A stretch of 64,000 nucleotides of DNA from Gulosibacter hominis (lineage in GTDB: Bacteria > Actinomycetota > Actinomycetes > Actinomycetales > Microbacteriaceae), in assembly GCF_904842695.1 (NCBI RefSeq), contig NZ_CAJGWQ010000004.1, forward strand, positions 92,864 through 156,863. The letters are read 5' to 3'. Below, one piece after another: positions 53,561-63,312 of this stretch. Positions within the stretch are counted from its first letter, which is position 1; each line of letters opens with the position of its first letter. The position numbers and the translations under genes were made by a program. The notes beneath the pieces are model-generated. The model was not told the DNA's origin, ran no database searches, and saw only the letters and a program-made list of their open reading frames with translations.

Positions 53561-54621
53561 TGCTGACAACCAGGACACCAGTAGAGCTTGCGCCCCTGCA
53601 TGAGTTCCACCTGCACATTTGCGCCGCAGCGACGGCAGGGTTCGCCGGCCCGGCCGTACACCCAGTGCCGGTGCGCCACATCCGCGAGCGCAAGTTCCCA
53701 CTGCTCGCCCGTGAGCCCATCAATTGTCATCATGCGCCCCACTCGCACACCGTCGGGCAGTAGCCGAGTCCAGTCACGCCACATCTCGCGCAGCTTGGAT
53801 TCTGGCACCTCATTACCCGGTAGATGCGGGTCGATTCCGGCACGGAAAAGGATTTCGGCTCGATAAATATTGCCGATGCCCGCAACCACCGCTTGGTCCA
53901 TGAGCAACTGTCCGATTGGCACCCGGCGCCGCGCAGCATTTTTCACGAATCGCTCTTCACCGGCGGCGGGATCGCCAACGAGCGGGTCTGGCCCGAGCCG
54001 ATCGAGCACGCGCTCCACGCCGGCATCATCGAGCAGTTCGCAGACGGTCGGCCCACGCAAATCCGCGCAAGAGCGGTCGGTCAGCATCCGTAACCGCACC
54101 GTGCCGACGATCTCTGGCGGCCACTGATCGCTGGTGGCCAGCTCGGTATCGTGCTCGGCCATCCGACGCCGCCGCGGCGCGCCAATCGACAGTGCCGAAT
54201 CTTCGCCGTCGGCGTCCACGATCTGCGCGACCGTGTGCATCCGGTTCGCTGCCGCATATTCGCCGGTCTGACCGATCCGACCGCTGTCTCCGGCGCGTTC
54301 CACGAGCGGCGCCGAATCAGCTGCCGGCTCGGCGCCGGGCAGTGTCACTGACGGTACACCGGCCGAGTAGTCGACCGCGGTGACCTCACCCCAAAAATCC
54401 CAGGCGCCATAGATGCCGAGGTGCACCCGCAGCCACAGTCCGTTATCGAACGCGGCAAACATCTGCTTACCCACCGCAAAACAATCGGTGAGCACAGAGC
54501 CGTTAATGCGGGCGGCACCGTCAGCAAAGCGCCCCTGCGGACTTGATGCGGTGATACGCCGGCCACCAAAAGTGGCGCGGATTTGATTGGCAATGCGGTG
54601 TACGGAATGGCCCTCAGGCAC
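53557..54621 (-). CDS. nei: Fpg/Nei-family DNA glycosylase/AP lyase
   Basis: Base-excision repair enzyme for oxidised bases. 354 residues starting MPEGHSVHR, with catalytic Pro2/Glu3 exposed after Met removal as in endonuclease VIII-type enzymes (Nei). The helix-two-turn-helix GNIYRAEILFRAGI and the C-terminal zinc finger CRRCG ... CPGC (about 328-352) are present. A stretch at about 90-165 (GAEPAADSAPLVERAGDSG to DSALSIGAPRRRR) looks like an insertion relative to the usual 260-290 residues. It is 15 bases downstream of rpiB. Confidence 0.93.
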   Translation of the reverse strand: MPEGHSVHRIANQIRATFGGRRITASSPQGRFADGAARINGSVLTDCFAVGKQMFAAFDNGLWLRVHLGIYGAWDFWGEVTAVDYSAGVPSVTLPGAEPAADSAPLVERAGDSGRIGQTGEYAAANRMHTVAQIVDADGEDSALSIGAPRRRRMAEHDTELATSDQWPPEIVGTVRLRMLTDRSCADLRGPTVCELLDDAGVERVLDRLGPDPLVGDPAAGEERFVKNAARRRVPIGQLLMDQAVVAGIGNIYRAEILFRAGIDPHLPGNEVPESKLREMWRDWTRLLPDGVRVGRMMTIDGLTGEQWELALADVAHRHWVYGRAGEPCRRCGANVQVELMQGRKLYWCPGCQH

Positions 54622-54636
54622 GATGCTCCTTCGCGC

Positions 54637-55173
54637 CTAGGCTTCGGGAGCAGCGTCGAGCACCGCGGGAACGTCGCTTTGGGTCGCCGCCACCGTGGTT
54701 TTCCCGGCGATCGATCCGGTGCGTTCGTATTCGCGCAGCTGCCCGATGCGACGCACATGCCGTTCATCTCCGGGGAAAGGCTCGCCGATGAAGGTGTCGA
54801 TAAAGCCGATCGCTTCTTCAAGCTTGTGTTGCCGGGCGCCGATCGAAATGACATTGGCGTTGTTGTGTTCGCGGGCAAGCTGGGCCGTGGCTTCGCTCCA
54901 CACGAGCGCAGCCCGAACGCCGGCCACCTTGTTTGCGGCGATCTGTTCGCCATTCCCCGAACCGCCGAACACCACACCGAGCGAAAACTCGCCGGCAGCC
55001 CAGTCGTTTGCGACGGCCTGCGCCGCATCGATGCAGAACGACGGATAGTCGTCAACGGGGTCGTATTCCTGCGGCCCGTGGTCGATGACCTCGTGGCCCG
55101 CCGCACGCAGGTGTTCCTGAAGCTGTCGCGAAAATTCGAGCCCGGCGTGGTCGGTCGCGACGTGGATACGCAT
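54637..55173 (-). CDS. rpiB: Ribose-5-phosphate isomerase B
   Basis: Interconverts ribose 5-phosphate and ribulose 5-phosphate. 178 residues: TDHAGLEFSRQL at the N-terminus, GVVFGGSGNGEQIAANKV (GSGNG loop) and REHNNANVISIGAR are RpiB signatures. The C-terminal ~25 residues extend past the usual length. Start overlaps the preceding stop (TGATG). Confidence 0.95.
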   Translation of the reverse strand: MRIHVATDHAGLEFSRQLQEHLRAAGHEVIDHGPQEYDPVDDYPSFCIDAAQAVANDWAAGEFSLGVVFGGSGNGEQIAANKVAGVRAALVWSEATAQLAREHNNANVISIGARQHKLEEAIGFIDTFIGEPFPGDERHVRRIGQLREYERTGSIAGKTTVAATQSDVPAVLDAAPEA

Positions 55174-55775
55174 CAGTCGAACTGCGGACCACGCGTCCGC
55201 GAGCGCTTGAGTTCGAAAAAGCCGTCGTAGCCGGCTGCGGCCACAACGCCATCGAACAGTTGCAATGCCATATCGCCCTTGGGTGCCGGCGAGATGACGG
55301 GGCCAAAAAAGGCAACGCCGTCGACCGCGATGATTGGCGTACCGACGTCTTCGCCCACGAGATCGATTCCCGACCGGTGTGAGGCCTGCAGCAGTTCGTC
55401 AAATTCGCCAGACTTGGCGCGTTCGATGAACTCTGCCGGCACCTGTGCTTCGGCAACCGACTCGGCCAGCACCTCGTCGTCACGGCGCTCACCCACATGG
55501 ATGCGCGTGCCAAGTGCGTCGTACAGCGCCTTGACCCGGTCGTTGCCGAGTTCGGCATCAACACCGGCTGCCACCTTGCAGGTGAGCAGCATCCGCTGGT
55601 GTGCCTCGGCGTGGGTGTTGTTACGACCCTCGTTGAGGATGGCGAGCGACATCACCCGCCAGGTCACGTTCGTTTCAGGACGAAGGCGGTGCACCTCGTC
55701 AATCCAGCGCGAAGTCATCCACGCCCATGGACATACCGGATCGAACCAAAACTCGATCGTCGCATTCGAAGTCAT
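55173..55775 (-). CDS. Rv2466c-like mycothiol-linked thioredoxin-fold protein (DsbA family)
   Basis: 200 residues from the ATG at 55775 (MTSNATIEFWFDPVC); an in-frame extension to 55826 has no start signal. The active-site segment FDPVCPWAW (C15-P16-W17-A18-W19) matches the mycobacterial Rv2466c mycothiol-dependent nitroreductase family, which uses a single N-terminal Cys here (the second position is Trp). GEDVGTPIIAVDGVAFFGPVIS carries the cis-Pro. It is coupled to rpiB by TGATG. Confidence 0.88.
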   Translation of the reverse strand: MTSNATIEFWFDPVCPWAWMTSRWIDEVHRLRPETNVTWRVMSLAILNEGRNNTHAEAHQRMLLTCKVAAGVDAELGNDRVKALYDALGTRIHVGERRDDEVLAESVAEAQVPAEFIERAKSGEFDELLQASHRSGIDLVGEDVGTPIIAVDGVAFFGPVISPAPKGDMALQLFDGVVAAAGYDGFFELKRSRTRGPQFD

Positions 55776-55844
55776 GCTGCCAGCGTAGCCGCTCCCTCGT
55801 GAGGGTTCCCTCGGCGGCGGCCACACACCCGGCGGAGGCTGCGC

Positions 55845-57650
55845 TTACAGCGAGTCTTGCCAGGCGCGATGCAGGTCTGCAAAACGCCCGCCGGCGGCGA
55901 TCAGTTCGGCCGGAGTGCCATCTTCAACCACGGCACCGTCGTGCACCACCAGCACCCGGTCGGCGTTCATGACGGTTGCGAGCCGGTGGGCGATGATGAT
56001 CGCGGTGCGGTCGCCGAGCAGCTGTTCGAGCCCGTGCTGCACGGCTCGCTCGCTTGGCAGGTCGAGCGAGCTGGTGGCCTCGTCGAGAATCAGCACGCGT
56101 GGATCGGCAAGAAACGCGCGCGCAAACGACACCAGCTGCTGCTGCCCGGCTGCCAGTCGGCCGCCACGCGAGAGCACATCGGTGTCGTACCCGTCGGGCA
56201 GTTGGCGAATGAACGTGTCGGCGCCGATTGCTTCGGCTGCCGCTTCAATTTCGGCCCGGGATGCATCCGGATTACCAATCGCAATATTGTCGGCAACCGT
56301 TCCCGAAAACAGATACGACTCCTGAGTCACCATCGCGACCGCCTGTCGCAGCGACCGATCGGACAGCTCCCGCAGATCAACACCATCAATTCGGATGCTG
56401 CCGGAAGAGACGTCGTAAAAGCGCGCGATGAGCTTCGCGATCGTCGATTTACCGGCGCCGGTGCGCCCCACAATCGCCACGGTCTGCCCGGCCGGAATGT
56501 GGAGGTCAACGTGCGGCAGCACATCCTGGCCGTCTCGATAACCGAAGCTCACCGCATCCAGGTCAATGGTGCCGTGTCCGGCAGGAAGCGGTTTCGGATT
56601 CTGTGGTTCGGTTACTGTCGGATTTACCGAAAGGAAGGCCGAGATTTTTTCGAGCGCCGAAGCGGCCGACTGGATCTGGTTGTAGAAGCCGGCGAGCGTG
56701 TCGATCGGCACAAAAAACCAGCGGGTATACAGCACCAGTGCCAGCAGCACGCCCACTTCGAGGTTGCCGCCAACAACGCGCAGACCTCCAACTGCGATCA
56801 CCACCGCGATTGTGAGGTTGCCGAGCAGCTTGAGCGCCGGCTGGTAGATACCAAACACCATGATCGAACGCAGGAGTGCCGTGCGGTAGTCACCGCTGAG
56901 CTCGGCGTAGCGTGCATCGTTTGCGGATTCGCGACGATAGGCCTGCACCGCGCGAATACCGGTGAACGTTTCGACAAATTCCACGGTGAGCCGTGCCGAG
57001 TGGGTGCGCATATTTCGGTATTCCACCGATGAGCGACGCTGGAACCAGGTCGACAAAAAATAGCCCGGCACGAGCATCACGAGCATCACGAGCCCGGTGA
57101 GCCAGTCCATCAGGATGATCGACACTGCGATCACGATCATCCGCGCCGGGGCGCCGATAATCGCTTCGAGGCCAAACTCGAGCGGTTCGCTCAGCGACTC
57201 GGTGTCGTTGGTTTGGCGCGAGATGACGCGGCCGCTGGTATAGCTCTCATGAAACTCGAGATCGAGCTGCTGGCTGTGTCGGAAGATGCGCAGCCGCAGG
57301 TTGTAGAGCACCCGCTCGGCAACGCGGGCTGAAAGGCGCAGATACGCGAAGATGGCGCTCGAGCCCACCACCGCGAGGGCGAGGTAGCCGATCCCCGCGG
57401 TCCAGGCCGGTGTCGAATCGCCCGCTTGCAAGGCCGGTAGCGCAACGTCAATACCCCACGCAATAACTGCGGGGCCGGCGACCACGGCGAGCTGATAGAT
57501 GATGATGAGCACGGCCACGGTAAAAAATGCGCCACGAGCCGGGCGCAGCAGCTCGCCCAATAGCCGCCACATCCGCTCTCGTTTTTCACGATCGCTGCCC
57601 GCCGCAATCGGGTCGAGGTCGTGGTCGGCTTCGTTCTGGTGCGTCGTCAT
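55845..57650 (-). CDS. ABC exporter half-transporter, canonical-Walker B subunit
   Basis: 601 residues: membrane domain about 30-325 (six helices), ATPase domain from about 355. Walker A GRTGAGKSTIAKLIARFYD and Walker B VLILDEATSSLD with the catalytic Glu; the signature reads RLAAGQQQL instead of LSGGQ. It overlaps the partner gene (ATGA), so the two form a heterodimer of MsbA/multidrug type. Substrate unknown. Confidence 0.92.
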   Translation of the reverse strand: MTTHQNEADHDLDPIAAGSDREKRERMWRLLGELLRPARGAFFTVAVLIIIYQLAVVAGPAVIAWGIDVALPALQAGDSTPAWTAGIGYLALAVVGSSAIFAYLRLSARVAERVLYNLRLRIFRHSQQLDLEFHESYTSGRVISRQTNDTESLSEPLEFGLEAIIGAPARMIVIAVSIILMDWLTGLVMLVMLVPGYFLSTWFQRRSSVEYRNMRTHSARLTVEFVETFTGIRAVQAYRRESANDARYAELSGDYRTALLRSIMVFGIYQPALKLLGNLTIAVVIAVGGLRVVGGNLEVGVLLALVLYTRWFFVPIDTLAGFYNQIQSAASALEKISAFLSVNPTVTEPQNPKPLPAGHGTIDLDAVSFGYRDGQDVLPHVDLHIPAGQTVAIVGRTGAGKSTIAKLIARFYDVSSGSIRIDGVDLRELSDRSLRQAVAMVTQESYLFSGTVADNIAIGNPDASRAEIEAAAEAIGADTFIRQLPDGYDTDVLSRGGRLAAGQQQLVSFARAFLADPRVLILDEATSSLDLPSERAVQHGLEQLLGDRTAIIIAHRLATVMNADRVLVVHDGAVVEDGTPAELIAAGGRFADLHRAWQDSL

Positions 57651-59461
57651 TCGTCGTCACCTCCCGAAGCTGCGGCGCTGGCGGCCGGGTCTGCCATGAT
57701 GGCGCGATATTCCGGTCGAGTAGCCATGAGTTCGTTGTGTGTGCCCACCGCCGTGACGCGGCCGTTTTCGAGTAGCGCGACCCGGTCGGCGAGTGCGACC
57801 GTCGATGAGCGGTGCGCGACCACGAGCGTGGTGGTGCCTCGCAACACCTCACGCAGCCGCGCGGTGACCCGTTCTTCGGTTGCCGTGTCGAGTGCCGAGA
57901 GCGGATCGTCCAGTAGCAGCAGCCGGGGTTTTGCGGCGATCGCACGCGCCAGCGCAATGCGCTGTCGCTGTCCGCCCGAAAGTGACAGCCCCTGCTCACC
58001 GATGCGGGTATCGACACCGTTGGGAAGCTCATAGGCAAAACCGGCATCGGCGGTTTCGAGTGCCAGATCGAGCAGTTCGTTGGCCGCGGCGGTGTTGCGA
58101 TCGGCGTCATCGAGTGGCCGATCGAACCCGAGGGCGCGGTCGGCACCCAGCAGCACGTTTTCCCGCACACTTCCCGAGAACAGGGTGGCCTGCTCAAACG
58201 CCACCGCGGTGGTGGCGCGCAGCTCGGCAAGGTCAAGATCACGCACATCGTGGCCGTCGATCAACACCGCACCCGCGGTGACGTCATACAGCCGCGGCAC
58301 CAATTGCAGCAGCGTCGATTTACCGGAGCCGGTGATCCCAACCAGTGCCATGGTCTCCCCCGGCCGCACGGTGAGCTGCACCTCGTGCAACAGCGTGTCG
58401 TCGGGCCGATCGGGGTAGGCAAAACTCACCCCGCGCAGTTCAAGTTCGCCGCGCGTCGATGCGGCCGCAAATTCATCGGGATGCTCGGGGCTCGTGATCG
58501 TGCGCGGTGCGTCGATCACCTCAAAGTGTCGCTGCAGCGCCGAGGCGGTGGATGCTGCGGCACCAAACATTTGACCGATCATGGTCACCGGGCCGTTGAG
58601 GATCATCGCCGTGGCAAAAAACGCCGACAGTTCACCGACGTTCATATCGCCGTTGGCGATGAGGTGCAGCCCGAGCAACAGGGCTGTGCCGAGCGCGACT
58701 TCGGGCAGCATCCGCACCACCGCATCAAAGTTGGCAATGAGGTCGGTCTGGCGCACCCCGATGGCGCGCACCCGGTCGGCGTGGCGCTCATAGCGCCCGA
58801 GCGCATAGTCGCCGCGGCCAAAGGCCTTGAGCACGCGAATACCGTGCACCGACTGCTCAACATTGGTGGCCAAATCGCCGCTGGCATCCTGCCCCTGGCG
58901 CGAAAGCTGCCGATATTTGCCCGCGAACCACGCGGTATAAAACATGATCGGCAGCGCGGCGGCAAAGTAGATGACCGCGAGCAGCCAGTGCGAGCGCACC
59001 ATCAGCACCATGCCAATAGTGAGCGTGAACATATCGGTGATGAGCATGATGCCGCCGAAGGCAACAAACCGACGAATCTCGCCGAGGTCGGTCATCGCCC
59101 GCGAAAGCAACTGGCCCGACTCCCAGCGGTCGTGGAAGGCGAGTGGCAGCCGCTGCAGGTGACCAAATAGCCGCGTCCGCATCCCGTATTCGATGCGCGC
59201 CGAGGGATCGACCGACAACATCCGGCGCACAAACAGCAGCCCCGACTCGATAAGTGCCAGCCCCACGACCACGAGCGCGGCCATGAGCACAACTGTGACA
59301 CCGGCGTTGACGGTGAACACCTCGTTCACCAGATACGACAGCACCTGGGGCATCGCCAGCGCGGCGACCCACGACAGAATCGAGACCACAACACCGAAGA
59401 TGAGCCGGAGGCGATAGGGCTTCATCAGCCCCCAGAGGCGACGTAACGGTCGTTGTTGCAA
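57647..59461 (-). CDS. ABC exporter half-transporter, degenerate-Walker B subunit
   Basis: 604 residues from a TTG (MQQRPLRRLWGLM) with GGGGTG about 7 bases upstream. Membrane domain about 15-310, ATPase domain from about 345. Walker A GITGSGKSTLLQLVPRLYD, canonical signature LSGGQRQRIALARA, but Walker B reads LLLLDDPLSALD, Asp replacing the catalytic Glu. Together with the partner's altered signature this gives one consensus and one degenerate ATP site, as in known heterodimeric exporters. It is divergent from pepN. Confidence 0.92.
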   Translation of the reverse strand: MQQRPLRRLWGLMKPYRLRLIFGVVVSILSWVAALAMPQVLSYLVNEVFTVNAGVTVVLMAALVVVGLALIESGLLFVRRMLSVDPSARIEYGMRTRLFGHLQRLPLAFHDRWESGQLLSRAMTDLGEIRRFVAFGGIMLITDMFTLTIGMVLMVRSHWLLAVIYFAAALPIMFYTAWFAGKYRQLSRQGQDASGDLATNVEQSVHGIRVLKAFGRGDYALGRYERHADRVRAIGVRQTDLIANFDAVVRMLPEVALGTALLLGLHLIANGDMNVGELSAFFATAMILNGPVTMIGQMFGAAASTASALQRHFEVIDAPRTITSPEHPDEFAAASTRGELELRGVSFAYPDRPDDTLLHEVQLTVRPGETMALVGITGSGKSTLLQLVPRLYDVTAGAVLIDGHDVRDLDLAELRATTAVAFEQATLFSGSVRENVLLGADRALGFDRPLDDADRNTAAANELLDLALETADAGFAYELPNGVDTRIGEQGLSLSGGQRQRIALARAIAAKPRLLLLDDPLSALDTATEERVTARLREVLRGTTTLVVAHRSSTVALADRVALLENGRVTAVGTHNELMATRPEYRAIMADPAASAAASGGDDE

Positions 59462-59644
59462 AATTCACCCCATACGCATCATTCATTCAGTCTGGCTAAC
59501 ACTACGCCGTGCCGGTGCCGAAAACATGTGTGGCGCTTCAGTCTTTTTCACAGGTCACCGACCGTTTTGCACACCCAGACAGCGGTAAGCTCAAGCCCGA
59601 CCAAAAGCGTAAATGACGCCAAATCGAAACGACAGGATGTATTC

Positions 59645-62191
59645 GTGCCCGGAGAAAACCTCACCCGCACCGAAGCCGTCGAACGTCGTGACCTCGTCGA
59701 TGCCACCAGCTACGACGTGTCGATCGACCTGACGACCTCTCCCGAAACCTTCCGCACCGTAACTCGCGTAGAGTTCACCGGCACCGAAGGCGCCACCACC
59801 TTTATTGACGCCATCACCGACACCGTTCACGCAGTGAAGCTGAACGGCGTCGACCTCGACCCGGCAGAAGTTGCCGACGGCGTGCGCATCACGCTGCCAA
59901 ATCTGGCAGCCAATAACGAGCTCATCGTCGAAGCCGATATGCGCTACATGAACACCGGCGAGGGCCTGCACCGCGCAGTCGACCCGGCCGATGGCGAGGT
60001 GTACCTGTACTCGCAGTTCGAGGTACCGGATGCCCGCCGCATGTACCCCTGCTTCGAGCAGCCCGACCTCAAGGCCGTGTTCACCTTCCACGTGACGGCG
60101 CCCGAAAACTGGGCCGTGATTTCGAACCAGCCCACCCCCGAGCCCGAACCGCTCGGCGATGGCAAGGCCGTGTGGCATTTTGGCCAGACCCCAAAGATGT
60201 CGACCTACATCACGGCACTCGTCGCCGGCCCGTATGTCTCGTGGCATGACGAACTTGTTTCGGCAAGCGGCCGCACCATCCCGCTGGGGGTGTACTGCCG
60301 TAAGTCACTCGCTGAGCACATGGACGCCGACAATATTTTCACCACCACAAAGCAGGGCTTCGAATATTTCGAACGCAACTTCGGCGTCCCCTACCCCTTC
60401 GACAAATACGACCAGCTGTTCGTGCCCGAATACAACATGGGCGCGATGGAAAATATCGGCTGCGTGACCTTCACCGAAACCTATGTTTTCCGTTCGCGGG
60501 TGAGCGACGCCATCCGTGAGCGGCGCGTGGTGACCATCCTGCACGAACTGGCCCACATGTGGTTCGGCAACCTGGTCACCATGAAGTGGTGGAACGACCT
60601 GTGGCTGAACGAGTCGTTCGCCGAGTTCATTTCGACGCTCGCGACCGCCGAAGCTACCGAATGGGAAAACGACTGGGTAACCTTCCTCGCCAGTGAAAAG
60701 ACCTGGGCGGTACGAGAAGATCAGCTGCCGTCAACGCACCCGATCGTCGCCGAAATTCGTGACCTTGACGATGTGCTGGTGAACTTTGACGGCATCACCT
60801 ACGCCAAGGGCGGTTCGGTGCTCAAGCAGCTGTTTTTCTGGGTGGGACGCGAGGCGTTTTTCACCGGTGTGAACTCCTACTTCAACAAGCACGCATACGG
60901 CAACACGGTGCTCGACGATCTGCTGGTTGAGCTCGAGGCTGCTTCGGGTCGCGATCTGCGCGAGTGGTCGAAACTGTGGCTGGAAACCGCCGGCGTGAAC
61001 ACGCTGCGCCCCGAGTTTGAACTGGATGCAGACGGCAAGTTCACGTCGTTCGCCATCCTGCAGTCGGCTCCCGACGCCCACCCCACTATTCGCCCGCACC
61101 GCCTCGCGGTTGGTGTCTACAACCGCACTGACGAGGGCATCGTCCGCACCCACCGGGTCGAACTTGATGTGAACGGCGAGCGCACCGAGGTGCCAGAGCT
61201 TGTCGGCCAGCACCGGGGCGATCTTGTGCTCATCAACGATGACGACTTCGCCTACGCCAAGATCCGGCTCGACGAGCAGTCGCTGCGCACCGTGCACGAC
61301 CACGCGGGCGAAATTGTCGACCCGCTGGCCCGCGCCCTCACCCTCGGCAGCCTGTGGGATGCAACCCGCGATGGCGAGGTGCCGGTGCAGCAGTTCATCG
61401 AGACCGTGCTGGCACATATCGGCAGCGAAACCGAATCGACCACGCGTCGGATGCTGCAGTCGCAGCTGCTCGGCTCGGTTGACCGGTATTCGCGCCCCGA
61501 GCGCCGCGAGCAGCGCCGAATCGAGGTTGCGGATGCGTTCTGGTCACTCGCGCAGGGTGCCGAACCCGGTTCGGATGCGCAGTTCGGTTTTGTGCAAACG
61601 TTCGCACAGTTCGCCACCACTGACGAGCAGCTGCAGGTTGTTGCGGATCTGTACGACGAAAGCGTGAAGCTTCCGGGTCTCGACATTGACACCGATCTCG
61701 GCTGGCAGCTGCTGTATGCGCTGGTCGCCGGTGGTCGGGCAGGTGAGCCCGAGATTGCGGCGCGGTATGCCGCGGATGCCACCTCGGATGGTAAGCGTTC
61801 TGCCGCGCACGCCCGTGCCGCAATCCCGACTGCCGAAGCGAAGCGTGCGGCCTGGGATTCGGTGTGGACCACTGCGGGCGCCACGAACGACATCGTTCGT
61901 GCCGCCGCCGCAGGGTTCTGGACCACCCGCGATCATTCGCTGCTGACGCCGTTTGTCGACACGTATTTCGCCGAACTGCGACAGATCTGGTCGAGCCGTT
62001 CGTACCACATCGCCGAATACCTGGTCGACGGCTTTTTCCCCGGGCTGGTCGACACCGAGCGGGTCGTCGCGCTCGCTACCGAGTGGCTGGCAAACAATGA
62101 GGATGCACCGGCACCGCTGCGTCGCCTCATCGCCGAAGACCTCGACAGTGCCCAGCGCGCGCTCCGCGTGCAGGCTGCCGACGTCGAGTAG
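59645..62191 (+). CDS. pepN: Aminopeptidase N
   Basis: M1 zinc aminopeptidase. 848 residues from the GTG at 59645 (MPGENLTRTEAVERR), preceded by AGGATG; the longer in-frame stretch from 59453 lacks conservation and overlaps the divergent ABC gene's start. GAMEN exopeptidase motif (about 266-270), zinc site HELAHMWFGN (about 300-304) with the Glu ligand in WLNESFAEF 18 residues on. YSQFEVPDARRMYPCFEQPD is typical. Ends at a strong terminator. Confidence 0.96.
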   Translation: MPGENLTRTEAVERRDLVDATSYDVSIDLTTSPETFRTVTRVEFTGTEGATTFIDAITDTVHAVKLNGVDLDPAEVADGVRITLPNLAANNELIVEADMRYMNTGEGLHRAVDPADGEVYLYSQFEVPDARRMYPCFEQPDLKAVFTFHVTAPENWAVISNQPTPEPEPLGDGKAVWHFGQTPKMSTYITALVAGPYVSWHDELVSASGRTIPLGVYCRKSLAEHMDADNIFTTTKQGFEYFERNFGVPYPFDKYDQLFVPEYNMGAMENIGCVTFTETYVFRSRVSDAIRERRVVTILHELAHMWFGNLVTMKWWNDLWLNESFAEFISTLATAEATEWENDWVTFLASEKTWAVREDQLPSTHPIVAEIRDLDDVLVNFDGITYAKGGSVLKQLFFWVGREAFFTGVNSYFNKHAYGNTVLDDLLVELEAASGRDLREWSKLWLETAGVNTLRPEFELDADGKFTSFAILQSAPDAHPTIRPHRLAVGVYNRTDEGIVRTHRVELDVNGERTEVPELVGQHRGDLVLINDDDFAYAKIRLDEQSLRTVHDHAGEIVDPLARALTLGSLWDATRDGEVPVQQFIETVLAHIGSETESTTRRMLQSQLLGSVDRYSRPERREQRRIEVADAFWSLAQGAEPGSDAQFGFVQTFAQFATTDEQLQVVADLYDESVKLPGLDIDTDLGWQLLYALVAGGRAGEPEIAARYAADATSDGKRSAAHARAAIPTAEAKRAAWDSVWTTAGATNDIVRAAAAGFWTTRDHSLLTPFVDTYFAELRQIWSSRSYHIAEYLVDGFFPGLVDTERVVALATEWLANNEDAPAPLRRLIAEDLDSAQRALRVQAADVE

Positions 62192-62203
62192 TCAGCCATA
62201 GCC

Positions 62204-62251
62204 ATCGGGGCTGGGTGCTGCCGCTAAGGCAGCGTCCAGCCCCGATTTTTT
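62204..62251 (+). terminator. Terminator of pepN
   Basis: 11-bp outer stem ATCGGGGCTGG / CCAGCCCCGAT, inner stem GCTGCC/GGCAGC, followed by TTTTTT. Confidence 0.92.
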
Positions 62252-62331
62252 AGCTGTGCAGCCGCCGCGTTGTGGTGATGCTCAGCTGTTTGCTGCCAGC
62301 ACTCGGGAAGCACTCGTATGATCGGCTGCAA

Positions 62332-63294
62332 ATGCAAAACTTTTTTGACTCCGTTATTGAATTCCTCGGCCCATTCTCAGACCTCATTGCCATTGTGCTA
62401 GTCATCCTCGGCGCCTGGCTGGTCAACCGACTCGCGAAAATCATCATTCGTCGAACCGTGGGCAAGATCGTCTCCGGGGTCAAAAAAAAGCGTGGCGTCA
62501 ACGACACTCAGATGCTGGCGCTGCGTTCGCCACTCGAGTCGGTGCGCACCGTGCAGCGCGCACGCACTATCGGTCAGGTGCTCGAAAACATCGTTGCGGT
62601 GCTGATCTTCGTGATCACCGTGATGTGGGTGGTCACGATTATTAACCCGTCGTTTTTGGCTTCGCTCACGGTGCTCTCGGCGGCAGTGGGTGCCGGGCTC
62701 GGTTTCGGTGCCCAAAAAATCGTTGGCGATGTGCTCAACGGCCTGTTCATGGTTATCGAAGACCAGCTGGGCGTCGGCGACGAGGTCGATATGGAATATG
62801 CAATCGGCATCGTTGAAGCAGTGGGCGTGCGCGTAACCCAGGTGCGCGACCTGTGGGGCCAGCTCTGGTACATCCGCAACGGCGAAATTCAGCGCGTCGG
62901 CAATAATTCCCAGGGCTGGAACCGCGCCATCATTGACCTTGCGGTGCCCTACACCGTTGATCGCGACCGCGCCCAAAAAGTGATGGCCGAAGCTGCCGAG
63001 GCGCTCTATAACGACCCCGAATGGGCCGAACACATCATTGAAAAACCCAGTATTTGGGGTTTGCAGACGCTCTCGGCTGAAGCTGTCATTGTTCGCCTCG
63101 CGGCAAAGACGCTGCCGGGCGAACGCTGGAGCGTTGAGCGTGAACTTCGCGCCCGCATCCAGGATGCATTCAAGGCCGAGGGTATTTCGCTACCTCCCAT
63201 GAACACGGTGATTTTTAACGGCCCCAATGGGATGAACCTTACGCGCGCCAGCGGAATTGATGATCGTCAGGCACAGCAGCGCGAAGCCGAGTGA
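62332..63294 (+). CDS. MscS-family mechanosensitive channel
   Basis: 320 residues from the ATG at 62332 (MQNFFDSVIEFLG). Three membrane helices (about 15-35, 75-100 and 103-130); the pore helix LTVLSAAVGAGLGFGAQKIVGD and GLFMVIEDQLGVGDEV beta domain are the MscS signature. The basic stretch KKKRGVNDTQML between helices 1 and 2 would be cytoplasmic. Likely roles are tension relief and perhaps glutamate/osmolyte efflux. The globin gene starts 19 bases later. Confidence 0.9.
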   Translation: MQNFFDSVIEFLGPFSDLIAIVLVILGAWLVNRLAKIIIRRTVGKIVSGVKKKRGVNDTQMLALRSPLESVRTVQRARTIGQVLENIVAVLIFVITVMWVVTIINPSFLASLTVLSAAVGAGLGFGAQKIVGDVLNGLFMVIEDQLGVGDEVDMEYAIGIVEAVGVRVTQVRDLWGQLWYIRNGEIQRVGNNSQGWNRAIIDLAVPYTVDRDRAQKVMAEAAEALYNDPEWAEHIIEKPSIWGLQTLSAEAVIVRLAAKTLPGERWSVERELRARIQDAFKAEGISLPPMNTVIFNGPNGMNLTRASGIDDRQAQQREAE

Positions 63295-63312
63295 GTGCGT
63301 AGGCTTGGCCGT

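Noticed and set aside
58250..59170. 306-codon plus-strand frame opposite the ABC exporter
   Set aside because: Antisense to clear ABC transporter motifs; His/Gly-rich and featureless.
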